Below, piece by piece: positions 44,994-56,321 of a stretch of 64,000 nucleotides of DNA. This DNA is from Chrysogorgia sp. JL179-B06. Taxonomy: Eukaryota; Cnidaria; Anthozoa; Scleralcyonacea; Chrysogorgiidae. Location of the stretch: contig JAYKKM010000427.1 in assembly GCA_035772405.1 (NCBI GenBank), positions 3,052,501 to 3,116,500 of the forward strand, read 5' to 3'. Made by a program: the position numbers and the translations under genes. Positions within the stretch are counted from its first letter, which is position 1. Each line of letters opens with the position of its first letter. The notes under the pieces are model-generated. The model had not been told where the DNA came from. It ran no database searches and saw only the letters and a list, made by a program, of their open reading frames with translations.

Positions 44994-47900
44994 GATGATA
45001 GTGGTGATGATGGTGGTGATGATGATGGTGATGATAATAATAGTTATAGTGATGATGGTGATAGTGATGATGGTGATGATAGTGGTGATGATGGTGGTGA
45101 TGATGATGGGGAGAATGATGGTAAGTGATGATGATGATGGTGATGATAATAATAGTTATAGTGATGAAGGTGATAGTGATGATGGTGATGATAATAATGG
45201 TTATAGTGATGATGGTGATAGTGATGATGGTGATGATAATGATGGTGATGATAATGGTGATAGTGATAATGGTGATAGTGATGATAATGGTGATAGTGAT
45301 AATGGTGATAGTGATGGTGGTGATAGTGATGGTGGTGATAGTGATGATGGTGATTGTGTAAATGATGGTGATTGTGATGATGATAGTGATGATGGTGATA
45401 GTGATGATGGTGATGATTTCAATTATGGTGATTATAGTGATGTGATGGTTGTGATGACAATGATGATGGTAATGATGGTGATGATGGTAATGATGGTGAT
45501 GATGGTTATGATGATGGTGGTGATGATGGTGGTGATGATGGTGGTGGTGGTGATGATGATGGTGGTGATGATGGTGAGAGGTGATGATAGTGATGATAAT
45601 CAAGATAATGATGATCAACAATAGTAACACAATGAAGAAAAAATATCATCCCATTAATCATGATGGTGTTGAGTATCATTGCATTCAAAAACTAGAACCA
45701 AAATACACACTAACCAAGTATGTCAATATCTTTCATCTCTTCATCATCAAACACAGGTCCAATCCCAGTTGCAACCATTGGAATACAGGTTCTTTGATCA
45801 ACTAGTTTCACCAAATAATCATTCCAAATATTTGTCACCTACAAAACAAAGGAAAACCAGAAAGGAGATTCACTGCAGATGAATCACAGAATAATTTCAG
45901 ACATCTTTTATTGAGTTTGATGGGACTACATTACTATGTACTGCTGGTGATCAAATGTACTGTACCTGTCTATAAAGTGAAAATGCAACATCCAATCTGT
46001 TTTGTCTGTAAAAGACATTAGCCATGTGAAAATATCCTCCAGATGTTTGGATATCATCTGTACCATAAGCACACGATGAGTGGTATACCTAAGCAAGAAA
46101 TGAATTATTATAATCATGCAAATGGTCATCCCATTTTTGATGACTGATAAGATTCTCAAGTTATTCAGCTATCTCCAACCCTCCAACAACCATGGTCCAA
46201 GCCCTCCCTGCAGTGCACACCTTCCCTCCAACTCACACCCCAACCTCTACCCTCCAACCCCATCACCTCTAATCTTGACCCTCCAACCTCTACCCTCGAC
46301 CTTTACCCTCCAACTCCACCCCCTCTAGCCCCATCCTTCAACCCCACCTCCTCCAACCTCTATCTCCATACTCTGCCTTCCAATACACCACTCTCTACCC
46401 TAGTCCAACCAGTTTTAAATAATCCAGTAAAGTATTGACAGTAAACATACATCATTTGATAAATGGCCAAGGGCCTCGGAATAGTTTTTTCGAGCAGCTT
46501 CTAGCAGACCAAGATTTCTGTACAATCTAGACTTGATTTCATCACCACACTCTGGAGTTTTTAACACTGTCCATTGGGCTTGGGATAAGTATTCATTTGC
46601 TTGTGACAATTTACCTAAACCTGAAAGAGTAAACTAGAACTGTGAATGTCTTGTCTATTGGTCTGATTAAAGGCATGACAGCCAAGCAACTTTCTGCTCT
46701 CTACTTTTAACTTGTGATCTGCTCTCTTTGGTTGCTTTCCTTTGTCTCATGAGCTCTAGATTACATCCGTTCCAGCTGAGGGCTCATATGACTGAGGGGA
46801 GCGATCGGGAGGGGTGGATTGCAGGGCAGAGGTGGAAATCGCATGCATAATGCTGGACCACTTTTTTGTATTTATCATTGTTTTTAGTAATGGAACTGCA
46901 GTAATTGGCGATTGCTGTTGTGCTTTTAAGGCCCATCTACACAATACGATTTGTCATATACAATTGTCATCTTGGTGTATGTGATCAAACTGTACACGCA
47001 TGTCAACATTCGCCATCGAATCATAAACAAGAATTATGTTGTGTGCGAACAATTGCATATGCCAGTCAGTATGACAATCGTACGGTATACAACAATGTAT
47101 GCCAGAATGACAATTGTATACAATGAATCGTATCATGTAGAAGGGTCTTTACAAGCCTTGTAATGAATATAGGATCTTTTTTAATGTAAATTTCAAGGCA
47201 AAGTTAAATAAAATAAAAATAATTTTTGTTTTCTCACCAATGCTTGCCTCTCCCAAAATAAGATATGATGGCACCAATTCAATGCTTGACAACCCATAAA
47301 CTTGTATCGCAAACTTAAGTGCACCCAAGGCCGCTGGTACTGCGTAATTGTATTTGCCTTCAAAGAGAAGTTTTTGTCCCGCTGTACGGCACAGCTCGAT
47401 CATTTGTTTCTAAGTTTAAATAAAGAAAGAAATTATCTTAAAATTATAAACAGGAAAACAATAAACAGTACAAAAAACAACAACAACAACAGACTTTTAC
47501 GGCCGTTTTCCCCGCTTACGCAGGGGTTGGCTGGTGGTTCTCCACGACAGTTTCCTCCACATTCCACAATCATGTGCATCTTCCCTCTTCAGCCCACTCT
47601 CTCTCATATCCCTCTCTACTACCTGGCTCCATGTCATCCTTGGCCTTCCTCTTCCTCTTGCACCACCAACCTCAAGCGACATACACCTCTTCACCCAGTC
47701 ACCATCATCTTTCCGCAGCACATGTCCCAGCCACCTTAATCGGCTCCTCTTTACCACGTCAGACACGATTCAATGCCCATTCTTTCCCTCAGCTCCTTAC
47801 TAGACACTCACTCCTTAATAAACAGTACGTAGGGGATATATTACGTTTCCAGTGGCGCCCTACTGTATCTCACGTTTGGGGATTTTACATATTTGTAATA

Positions 47901-49428
47901 TTTGGGTCTTCCTGAGCAAAATCATAATATCTTGTCATCCGAAAATTTCATCTTCATGGACTTTTTTGCTGTTAGGCCAAGTAAAAAAATTAAGTAGTTT
48001 ATCGTCCCTGTCCGCATCCTTTTTTCCGGCCGCATCAAATTTATTTTTATTTTTTATTTTATTTGCGTAGAAAATCTGTCTTCTTTTTGCCAACCTTTCG
48101 GCCATTTTCGTGCGTTTTGGTGTCTTCCGTTACCTTTTGGGACTTTTCGGTTCATTTCTGGTTTTACACGCAATAGAAGCAGTTGCAGAGAAATCCATTC
48201 AATTATTGTTTGTGCTTGTAATACAACGTTAAATAGATTTAATATGCGTTAAAAATAGGTTTTGGTAGGTGATGGCCAATTCGGAGAAGCCATCTTGAAA
48301 AAAAAAAGGAAAAAAGAAAGCACCCGCATTCTCCTTTTTTTTAAAAGTTAGGACGATAAACTACTATATATTTTTACTTGGCCTTAAAGTTATCGGATAC
48401 GATGTCACAAGAGGCATTTTTGTGGCAAGAAACAAAAGAAAACTGGTTTGAAATGTCTCTTGTGACATCACGTCTGGTAACTTTAACAGCGAAAAACTCC
48501 ACAAAGATGAAATTTTCTGCTGACAATATATATTATGATTTTGCTCAGGAAGACCCAAATATTACGAATATGTAAAATCCCCAAACATGAGATAGCCACT
48601 TTAACTTCACTTGAACTTTCCCTTCAAATTAAATATTATAGATCTCATACATAATATTTCAGCTGTACACCAAGCTATTAGGTCTTTAGATGTATGAAGT
48701 TGATCGTCCAGGTTGTTGTAGTCTTGAGAAAGACTATTGTTGGTGACTGACATTTCGATGGCCTTAGTGGCGGTCATCTTGACTCTGAAGATGAAACGTC
48801 AATCACCAACAATAGTCTTTCTCAAGACTACAACAACCTGGATGATCAACTTCACACATCTAATGATACTCCTAGGTTCAAACCATTCACTCTATTAGGT
48901 CCTTTATTTTTCATTTTATATCCAGTTCTTTTGAGAACTTAGCAGCTTTCATATTTATTTTTATAGTTTATTTAAAACTAATTTAAATATGTAGTTTTTA
49001 AGATACTGAACAATTAGCCAACCTGTCGAATGACTTGTTGAGTTTTTCGATGTTGTCTATCTTCTTCAGACCCCAGAAAAGGTATTGGGGTACGTAAAGG
49101 AATTAATAACTGACAAATTTTCTCATGAATTCCAAGCCAGTCAGCTTTCTTATGCTCAGGAGAGCTAAAACAAACAGATATATGTTCAAAGCAACGTCCA
49201 CTTATTAATGTACAATGTTTATAGTAAAAACATAAGCGGAATTATTCTAAAATTTAAACAAACACAAAGTATAAAGATGTCAATAATACTTATAAAGTTA
49301 TAAACAGATATTTTTCCTTACCAATAATAAGTGACCCTACAATCTGTACATTGCTCAAAAGCTGGCTTCTGACAAAGTTCACATAGTAGTTTAACTCCCT
49401 TCGGGTTTGCAAGAGGGTTCAAAGCCAT
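44183..49428 (-). CDS. ZMYND12: Zinc finger MYND domain-containing protein 12
   Basis: Eight exons, 5' to 3': 49428-49322, 49164-49023, 47409-47238, 46620-46451, 46088-45966, 45838-45715, 44819-44674, 44308-44183. Phases 2,0,1,0,0,1,0 agree at each junction. The product is 369 residues; human is 365. Residues 16-54 form the MYND zinc finger split by intron 1: CELC, CTDC, TYYC, then a His where most MYNDs have Cys (SPEH), and HEKIC. TPR-like helices follow, with ELCRTAGQKLLFEGKYNYAV, YGLSSIELVPSYLILGEASIG, EYLSQAQWTVLK and SRLYRNLGLLEAARKNYSEAL closely matching the family. In mammals ZMYND12 works with TTC29 in the sperm axoneme; a ciliary role here is inferred. Intron 2 (1.6 kb) carries nested MITEs and a LINE fragment. 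Confidence 0.96.
44579..44621 (+). ncRNA. Hammerhead-like motif, best-formed copy
   Basis: ACCC helix I, CUGAUGA, extra A, perfect 6-bp helix II GACACU/AGUGUC with 7-nt loop, GAAA, CGUU, then GGGU closing helix I. All conserved core blocks are intact apart from the extra A. Helix III would be the self-complementary ACGU. It lies in ZMYND12 intron 7 on the antisense strand, followed by the GTAACTTT...AAAGTTAC palindrome also seen at 3480. Confidence 0.55.
44850..45600. repeat. (GATGGT)n-type microsatellite in ZMYND12 intron 6
   Basis: GATGATGGT, GATAGTGAT and GATGGTGAT units extend about 750 bp. The Asp-, Met-, His- and Ile-rich ORFs on both strands are artefacts. Confidence 0.97.
46165..46400. 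repeat. Imperfect CCTCCAAC-rich repeat in ZMYND12 intron 4
   Basis: Irregular CCCTCCAACC / CCACCCCCTC units form a C-rich strand of about 230 bases. Confidence 0.8.
47495..47818 (-). pseudogene. LINE reverse transcriptase C-terminus (RRLRWLGHV type)
   Basis: Minus-strand frame reads SRLRWLGHVLRKDDGDWVKR, then GARGRGRPRMTWSQVVERDM and REDAHDCGMWRK. This is the C-terminal block typical of the endonuclease/reverse-transcriptase proteins of non-LTR elements. It is 5' truncated, in ZMYND12 intron 2, same strand as the gene. Confidence 0.88.
47865..48603. mobile_element. Foldback MITE family M1 copy 2, split by another element
   Basis: Left part 47865-47974 ends ...TTTTTTGCTGTTA and the right part resumes TTAAAGTTATCGGA at 48384. 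The intact sibling at 51060-51080 reads straight through TGCTGTTAAAGTTATC, so the 47975-48383 block is a clean insertion. Confidence 0.9.
47975..48383. mobile_element. 409-bp non-autonomous Harbinger-like element
   Basis: Ends GGCCAAGTAAAAAAATTAAG and (inverted) GGCCAAGTAAAAATATATAG, followed inward by TAGTTTATCGTCC on both sides. It is flanked by a 3-bp TTA duplication (47972-47974, 48384-48386). A 3-bp TNA target duplication is typical of PIF/Harbinger elements. No transposase. Confidence 0.82.
48690..48875. mobile_element. Inverted dimer with hammerhead-like cores
   Basis: The arm GATGTATGAAGTTGATCGTC, CAGGTTGTTGTAGTCTTGAG and AAGACTATTGTTGGTGA is mirrored exactly or nearly so at 48800-48870. 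On the minus strand 48752-48790 reads CUGAAGA, a helix II candidate, GAAA, UGUC. The plus copy CTGAAGATGAAACGTC has lost helix II. The unit is related to the 26120-26740 array. Confidence 0.75.
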
Positions 49429-49559
49429 TTAGTCAAGTATGGAAAGGAAATAATCTCACAAAACTCGACTGTCTTGGTCCGCCATATTTAAAACTGTGTT
49501 TCCAAGCAACGTACGGGCTAACTGCAGCCTGCATGCAGGCATTCCACCTGAAAACGCGG

Positions 49560-49992
49560 CGTGGAATGGAGGATAGAAGGAAGGAGTGAGGGGGAGAGGG
49601 AAGAAGGTAGGGAGGGAAGGAAGGAAGGGAGGATAGAAGGGAGGAAGGGAGGAAGGAAGGAAGGAAGGAAGGAAGGAACGAACGAACGAACGAACGAACG
49701 AACGAACGAACGAACGAACGAAGGAAGGAAGGAAGGAAGGAAGGAAGGAAGGAAGGAAGGAAGGAAGGAAGGAGGAAGGAAGAAGGAAGGAAGGAAGAAG
49801 GAAGGAAGGAAGGAAGGAAGGAAGGAAGGAAGGAAGGAAGGAAGGAAGGAAGGAAGGAAGGAAGGAAGGAAGGAAGGAAGGAAGGAAGGAAGGAAGGAAG
49901 GAAGGAAGGAAGGAAGGAAGGAAGGAAGGAAGGAAGGAAGGAAGGAAGGAAGGAAGGAAGGAAGGAAGGAAGGAAGGAAGGAAGGAAGGAAT
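49560..49992. repeat. (GGAA)n / (GAAC)n microsatellite
   Basis: Long purine tract upstream of ZMYND12, between its start codon and the end of the JmjC gene. Includes a (GAAC)n block at 49677-49720. The Glu/Gly/Arg/Lys and Phe/Leu/Pro/Ser ORFs are artefacts. Confidence 0.97.
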
Positions 49993-50176
49993 TTAGCTGT
50001 CATGTGTTATTGCAGTCCTGAGTTAAACAATATTTCAAAAATTCAAATTTCAATAAATTAACAAAGATTCCATTTACAAACAGAACAGTTCAACAAGCTG
50101 TTTCCATTCACGATAATTTCATGTAGTGCCTCCGTAACCTCTCATTTACCATCTGCATTCCGATGTTGAATCAACT

Positions 50177-51420
50177 TTAAAATTCGTCATGGACTTGGTC
50201 GTCGTAAGGTTCCTGAATTTTCTCTTGTAAATAATCCATTATCTCTGGATGTAAATCATCATAATGTTCCTTCAAGAATACTTGAATATCCTCTTGAGTT
50301 TTATCAACACGAAGCAAGAATTCTTCAACATAAGGTTCTAGTTTTGTTAACCTGTTCAAGATTTCGTCAAGTACTGGGTCCCTTTTTTGGGACATACCAC
50401 GAATGTTAACCTGCAAAGTCAAAAAAACATTTTTACCAGGCTCATTTCACCATCTCATAACAATTCTACTAAAAATATATCAATTTAACACATTAAATGT
50501 TACTTGCAGTTTGGTTATTTTATCGAGACTGCTGAATTTGCAGTACGCGTATGTTGCACATACGAACTAGTACATATCGTAGCCTTGCTTCGTCTGCCAT
50601 CTGAGTTTTTGTAGCTCAATAGTTAGAGCGTCTAACCGGAGATCAGAAGGTTTCTCGTCTGGGGCTCAGAAATATTTTTCGGAGTTTGCGTTAAAGCTTG
50701 AGTAGCAAACAATTTACAATATTTAAATATATATAATGTACAAACGTTCACAAAACAATGAACAATAATGAGACAAAGATATCACTGTGGTTTTAAACCT
50801 TCAAAACAGAATCAAACTTACAATTCCTGGTGGAGTTCTCTGTAATGCAACCTCGATTATCTCTACTGGTTGAGATTCTATTTCACCAACCACGAGAATT
50901 CCATCTTTATTGATATCAAGAAGATCAAAACTCTACAAGGAAATTAATATTTATTAAAGTACCAATCTCATGTTTGGGGATTTTACATATTCGTAATATT
51001 TGGGTCTTCCTGAGCAAAATCATAATATATATTGTCAGCCGAAAATTTCGTCTTCATGGACTTTTTTGCTGTTAAAGTTATCAGATGTGATGTCACAAGA
51101 GGAATTCCAAACCAGTTTTCTTTTGTTACTTGCGATAAAAATGCCTCTTGTGACATCACATCCGATAACTTTAACAGCAAAAAAGTCCATGAAGATGAAA
51201 TTTTCAGCTGACAAGATATATTATAATTTTGTTCAGGAAGACCCAAATATTACGAATATGTAAAATCCCCAAACGTGACATGGGCACTTTAACAGTTTAA
51301 TGTTCATGCTAAACAATTTTAGAATATCATATTAAGACTTTTTTTACCTTTCTTGTAACAAGGTGTTCCCCACTGTGTTCATTCTATATGGTAATACAAT
51401 AAATATATATATAATATATA

Positions 51421-51497
<77 letters not shown>

Positions 51498-51543
51498 ATA
51501 TATATAATATATATATATATAATATATATATATATTATATATA

Positions 51544-51633
<90 letters not shown>

Positions 51634-53974
51634 TAGATATACATTAAATACTAAAAATAAACAGTAATAATTATAATGCATACAAGAATCTGGCTATAAG
51701 CAGTATCATATGTGAGTTCTCCACCATATTTTTCAAGGAGATTTAAAATCAGAAATCTAAACAAAGATTAACGCAACGCTAATTAATGCAAGACTAATTA
51801 ATTTGAATAATTAATAATTAATAATTTGGATCACCTTAGTTGTTCCCCATGCGTGAATTTAAAATCACTTAATGGCATTCCATCAACGTTTGACTCGGCT
51901 AGCAGAGAATATAATAGAAATAACGGTGGTCACATTACATAAAGCACAACAATTATAATTGACAAATCAAGCCTGGATATTAGCCGCCGGTCACAGACAT
52001 TGTCCGGTATACAAATATCCCATTTCTAGAGATTTGACAGTTACAATATTAATAATGTCTGTCATTTTGTCCGAAGATTATACTCATCTTGCCCGAACAT
52101 ATTTGTGTTGAATGGACTGCGTTTAGATTTCGTATTGTAGAACCTCAGATGAGAGACATTGCGCTAAATTTGGAGACATGCTAAGTTTGGAGACATTACG
52201 CTAACTTTGCAGACATTGCGCTACGTTATAAGACGTTACGCTAAGTTTGGAGACATTGCACTAAGTTTGGAGACATTACACTAAGTTTGGAGACATTGCG
52301 CTAACTTTGGAGACATTGCGCTAACTTTGGAAACATTGCGCTAACTTTGGAGACATTGCGCTAAGTTATGAGACGTTACCCTACGTTTGGAGACATTGCA
52401 CTAAGTTTGGAGACATTACGCTAACTTCGGAGACATTGCGCTAACATTGGAGACATTGCATTACGTTATGAGACGTTATGCTAAGTTTGGAGACATTACG
52501 TTAACTTTGGAGATATTGCGCTAAGTTTGGAGACATTACGCTAAGCTTGGAGCGTTACTCTAAGTGTGGAGATGTTACACTTAGTTTTTTACATTACGTT
52601 AAGTTGTACCGTGACTGGTACAATCTTTTGTGTGACCGTTACAAATTCATTTGAGCTGGTCATTCTGACAATATAGGTATCAAAAATAATTATTTCCAGG
52701 CTTGCAAATTCACATGAACATTAATGTGTAATGTACTACCATGACAGTCAGATTCATTGAAATTTACAATTGGTGTCCACCAAATGTTTACTGCAAGATT
52801 ACGTGAGTAGGAACGTACTTGATGGGCCCACCTACGAAAGATAAAGTTGAAATGCTTACATATTTAGTTTAAAATTTACCAGCAGTTAATTACCACTAAT
52901 ATGTACCAACTTCATAACAGGCATACAACATGCCTACTAGCTAAAAACCTACCCATAAGGGACAAATATACAGTCACCAGCCTGCACATTGGCTGTCCAC
53001 CATGGTATTGTTCGCAAACTTGGGTACTTGAACATGTCGACGTTATCAACATCTACACCACAGTATTCACCTTCCCCATGGTCAATTTCAATATTTTTGC
53101 TATTTTCCTAAAGATTATATACATTATAAATGACAATTTACCAGATAAATTATGATAATTTATAATAAATTATTATAATATATAATTTCCTAAATATGAT
53201 AATTTATTTTAAATTATTATAATTTATTATTAATTAATTAATTAATTAATTAATTAGCATTAATTAATTATCTAATTACTAATGAATTTATAATAAATTA
53301 TCATAATTTATAATAAATTATCATAATTTATAATAAATTATCGTAATGTATAATAAATTATCATAATTTTCAAAAAAATTATAAAAATTATATACAATAA
53401 ACTTATCTGAAGTGAATTAGTACCTGGTTAACAAAGAACCACTCTTTTTGTCCAGATATCAAGCAGTTAATATTCTCCACATTGTCAATATGAAGAAAGG
53501 ACTTTGTTCCTCCACTGCTGAACCAAAGTACAGAGTCCTACAGAAAAAGGCCAGTTTTATATATTCAGCTAATGCCTTATGATCTACAAATCCACAGGAA
53601 AATAGACCTTTTTAAAAAGCCTAATAAAACTTTGATTTATTCTATTAAGAACTAGAAGGATACTTATTTATTGAAGACATTTACAATAAAATATTGTTGT
53701 TGTTCAATGTATGATCTACAGTCTATAAACTTATTTTATCAAGAGTGAATAAAATGCTTCATTGCACTCATTTCTACTCAAATATTATGCAAAATTATAT
53801 GTTGTTCCTTAGGCCATTACCGCACTTTTGTATAAACAATGGAACTGACAAGTCCATTGTTTTTTTGTGAATTCAGCTTGTTTGCAAATATTAAAGATTC
53901 GAATAATACAGTACTTAATCAAGCATTTTCATTCATTTCTTCTACTTTCATGAAAATCTGTTCATTATTTTCTT

Positions 53975-54015
<41 letters not shown>

Positions 54016-55165
54016 GGTAAAAACATAACCTCCTGGTGGAGGTAGTGAATAATCTTTACTTGTAGTCTATTGGTAAATCCTCCACAAAGAATGCATTTTG
54101 GCAACATAAATTCCTGTTGCAGAGCACTTGGCAGGGAGTCTACCAGGTAACGTTCAGTGGTGTTATAAATCTTTAAAAACTCTCTCAGTGACATCACATC
54201 GGCAGGACGTTCTCGGTTTTCCTTCTTGCCATAATCAACATTTACTTCAATATCACCATATTTGTCACTGAAGAAAGAAAAATTCAATTCAACTTTGACA
54301 TTGGCTATATAAGCCTGCTGGATAAGTTACTCAGAGGAGAAAATGCATGCATTCAATGTCTCTCCAGCACTTGTGATCTGTTGTGCTATTTCTGCTAATG
54401 CTGTGTTGATCAAAGAATAATTAGGAATTCACAGACATCAATGAAAAGTTCTCCAGCACCATATGTTACTTCAATACAAATTGTCTAAAGTCTTATATAT
54501 TAACAGACACAACAGACGTGTGACTTTAAAAATGTTAGTTCAAACGCGTGGCAGAGACGTCGAAGGTATGTCAAAGGCACTACAGGCTGCCAACGACAAA
54601 TGTCTGACAACGGAGCACAGCAAGATCTAAGTGTTGATAATTACTGAGGGAGGAAAACCAGAGACCCTAGAGGAAAACCCTCGAAGCACAGGAGAGATCA
54701 ACTAATAACTCTACTCACATGAGTTCCAAGCTCACAAATCAACACGAGGTTATTCCCAGATGGTCACCCATCCAAGTACTTACCCTGTCCGATCGGGATT
54801 GACTTAGCGGTGAGTGGCAGCGCCCTACAGTAACAGCACATGCCACCTGTACGTATTAATATTATATAATTATCATCTATGTACCTCAGATAACTGTCTG
54901 TCCATAACTTATAACCACTAGAAATCTTTGCAGCTCCTTTGAGAATGACTGGTTGAGATGCTGCTACATATTGGTGGTAGAATTCTGAAGCATTTGGTAT
55001 GTACCATAGCTCTTTGATATGACCTTGTGCTGGCTGGTGAGCGCCTAGAGATTGATGGTGACCCTTAGGGCGAATATCTTGTTCTGTGTTTTCTGATTTA
55101 ACAAGATAGCATAGGATGAAACCAAGAAAGGACAACAATAGTTCAATATATCTGGCTGTCATCAT
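50177..55165 (-). CDS. Secretory-pathway JmjC (cupin-8) protein with EF-hand
   Basis: Ten exons, 5' to 3': 55165-54885, 54267-54060, 53537-53424, 53107-52953, 52831-52740, 51898-51835, 51756-51684, 51383-51348, 50932-50822, 50410-50177. All are GT-AG with phases 2,0,0,2,1,2,0,0,0, giving 455 residues. Residues 1-24 form a signal peptide (LLLSFLGFILCYLV). The JmjC/cupin-8 fold runs about 60-270, with Fe(II) ligands H179 and D181 (SFLHIDN) and H256 (GWAHQV), and GGTKSFLHIDNVENINCLISGQ as a core strand. Residues 347-358 (DINKDGILVVGE) are a canonical EF-hand loop. The C-terminus is acidic and helical. This should be an Fe(II)/2-oxoglutarate hydroxylase of the ER or outside the cell; the substrate is unknown. 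I do not recognise a named orthologue. Microexon 8 is 36 bases. Confidence 0.88.
50608..50725 (+). mobile_element. tRNA-derived SINE, decayed
   Basis: A-box-like GTAGCTCAATAGTTAGAGCG followed by ATCAGAAGGTTTCTCGTCTG, where the B box is lost, then a CTCAGAAATATTTTTCGGAG tail shared with 44040 and 63571. In intron 9 of the JmjC gene. Confidence 0.7.
50955..51292. mobile_element. Foldback MITE family M1 copy 3
   Basis: TTAAAGTACCAATCTCATGT at the left and ACGTGACATGGGCACTTTAA at the right show a TTAAAGT terminus. Long arms (GATTTTACATATTCGTAATA, CTTCCTGAGCAAAATCATAA, TGCTGTTAAAGTTATCAGAT) pair around about 51125. It lies between JmjC exons 8 and 9. Confidence 0.88.
51400..51632. repeat. (AT)n microsatellite in JmjC gene
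   Basis: AT run with ATTATAT interruptions directly upstream of the 36-base microexon on the gene strand. The acceptor for that exon therefore follows an AT-rich rather than a pyrimidine-rich tract. Confidence 0.97.
52140..52605. repeat. 20-bp tandem array, ~22 units
   Basis: Units of CTAAGTTTGGAGACATTGCG with single-base variants (AACTTTGG, ATTACG, TTATGAGACGTTAC). In intron 5 of the JmjC gene. Confidence 0.95.
53155..53370. repeat. AATTTATAATAAATTATCAT repeats and (TTAA)n tract
   Basis: About eight imperfect units in JmjC intron 3, with a (AATT)n block at 53230-53260. Confidence 0.85.
53976..54015. repeat. (ACAG)n microsatellite
   Basis: About ten units, 45 bases from the exon 2 donor of the JmjC gene on the minus strand. 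Confidence 0.95.
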
Positions 55166-55169
55166 AATT

Positions 55170-56320
55170 TATACTGAAAGAAATTGAGAGATAAATCTAT
55201 AAGATCAATGGTATGATCACGGCTGCCGATAGCCAAGATAGGCCTAGTGGTGGGTGGGATTATTATAAAACCTTTGGGTAAATTAGCTGTGTGATGAAAT
55301 TAAATGTCTGTTAGCATACAGCTAATTCATGACATCAGCTTCATGTGACGTCAATATTCCAATATTATGGTTCAAAAAGTGTAGTTATGACATCATTATA
55401 ATAATAATAATAATATTTATTCAGGATACCCACGTCACCGAAGTGTTTTTCAGTAGGGTCCTGCAATACTTCACAAGATTACATTACATTACATTACATT
55501 ACGCCATTGCATTACGTCATTACATTACGTCATTACTATGTCATTACATGAAAAACCTCAGACTTGATTGCTTCACTTCATCCAATAATTGTTAAATAAT
55601 TGGTTGCGGTTGGAAATTAACATAATATCGCACCACACTAACGTCCATGCACACTCACGACCTGTTAATACAACAACAACAATGCCAGTTTCTTCTCATA
55701 TTAAACATCCATATATTCTTCAAAGACGAACAAACTAGGGGGGTGGGGGGAGCGTGACCAGTCTGCAAGATTACAAAACTCGGATTAGAAAATACTACTG
55801 CCCAAGGTCCCTTGTTGTACACATCTGTACAAAGTAACTTCAATTCAAACTATTTCACGGTTTTATTATCGGAGAAAGTCAAGAATTAATGAAATTCTCA
55901 GAGAAAATTATTGGAAACTGTTTCGTGAATTTCGCGGGAACATCTCGCGGGAATATTAGCTCCGCCGCTTCAAAGATGGCGGACTCGTTGTTTGCACTAA
56001 AGTATTCTCGCAATGCCACACGCACTTTGTGACCCCTAGTTTATAATACGCTATATAGTATGAAATAAAGTCAGTATAAGGTACAAGGTATAAGGGTTAG
56101 CTTCCCATGTTTATTATGGGTTTCGCTTAATACTAGTTGGGAGGTTCTTTTAAAAACATCAGTTTATCTTTGTTGATCATTTCCTTTATTCTCATTACTT
56201 CTATACTTGGTTTACTATTGATATTATTAGGAGAAGTTAGATGTTGATCACTCTTGGACTGTAAGTGTATAACCACCACTGACATTTTGCAGGCACAGGA
56301 ACTAGGCTGCCCCACAAAAT
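55170..56320. other. Divergent intergenic region, JmjC gene and ANKRD49
   Basis: The two start codons lie 1.16 kb apart on opposite strands. 55880-56030 is relatively GC-rich with CGCGGG motifs and GCTTCAAAGATGGCGG, a plausible promoter or first untranslated exon of ANKRD49. A splice acceptor (GACATTTTGCAG) ends at 56291. The retroelement tail at 55395-55505 and a dispersed repeat at 56135-56260 lie here too. Confidence 0.5.
55395..55505 (-). mobile_element. Retroelement tail
   Basis: Inverse of 37625-37720: (TAA)n, TATTTATTCAGGATACCCA, TTTTTCAGTAGGGT, CTTCACAAGATTACATTACA, ending in (ATTAC)n. Confidence 0.75.
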
Positions 56321-56321
56321 C

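Noticed and set aside
44857..45630. Long Asp/Gly-, Met/Val- and His/Ile-rich ORFs on both strands
   Set aside because: They come from a GATGGT-type microsatellite inside ZMYND12 intron 6, open in every frame.
47534..47915. Plus-strand ORFs over 47.5-47.9 kb
   Set aside because: Antisense shadows of the LINE C-terminus on the minus strand, which shows recognisable RT-type motifs.
49518..50061. Glu-Gly-Arg-Lys and Phe-Leu-Pro-Ser repeat ORFs
   Set aside because: Products of the (GGAA)n microsatellite; no conserved non-repeat domain.
52140..52605. Possible CRISPR-like array
   Set aside because: Unspaced 20-bp minisatellite in an intron.
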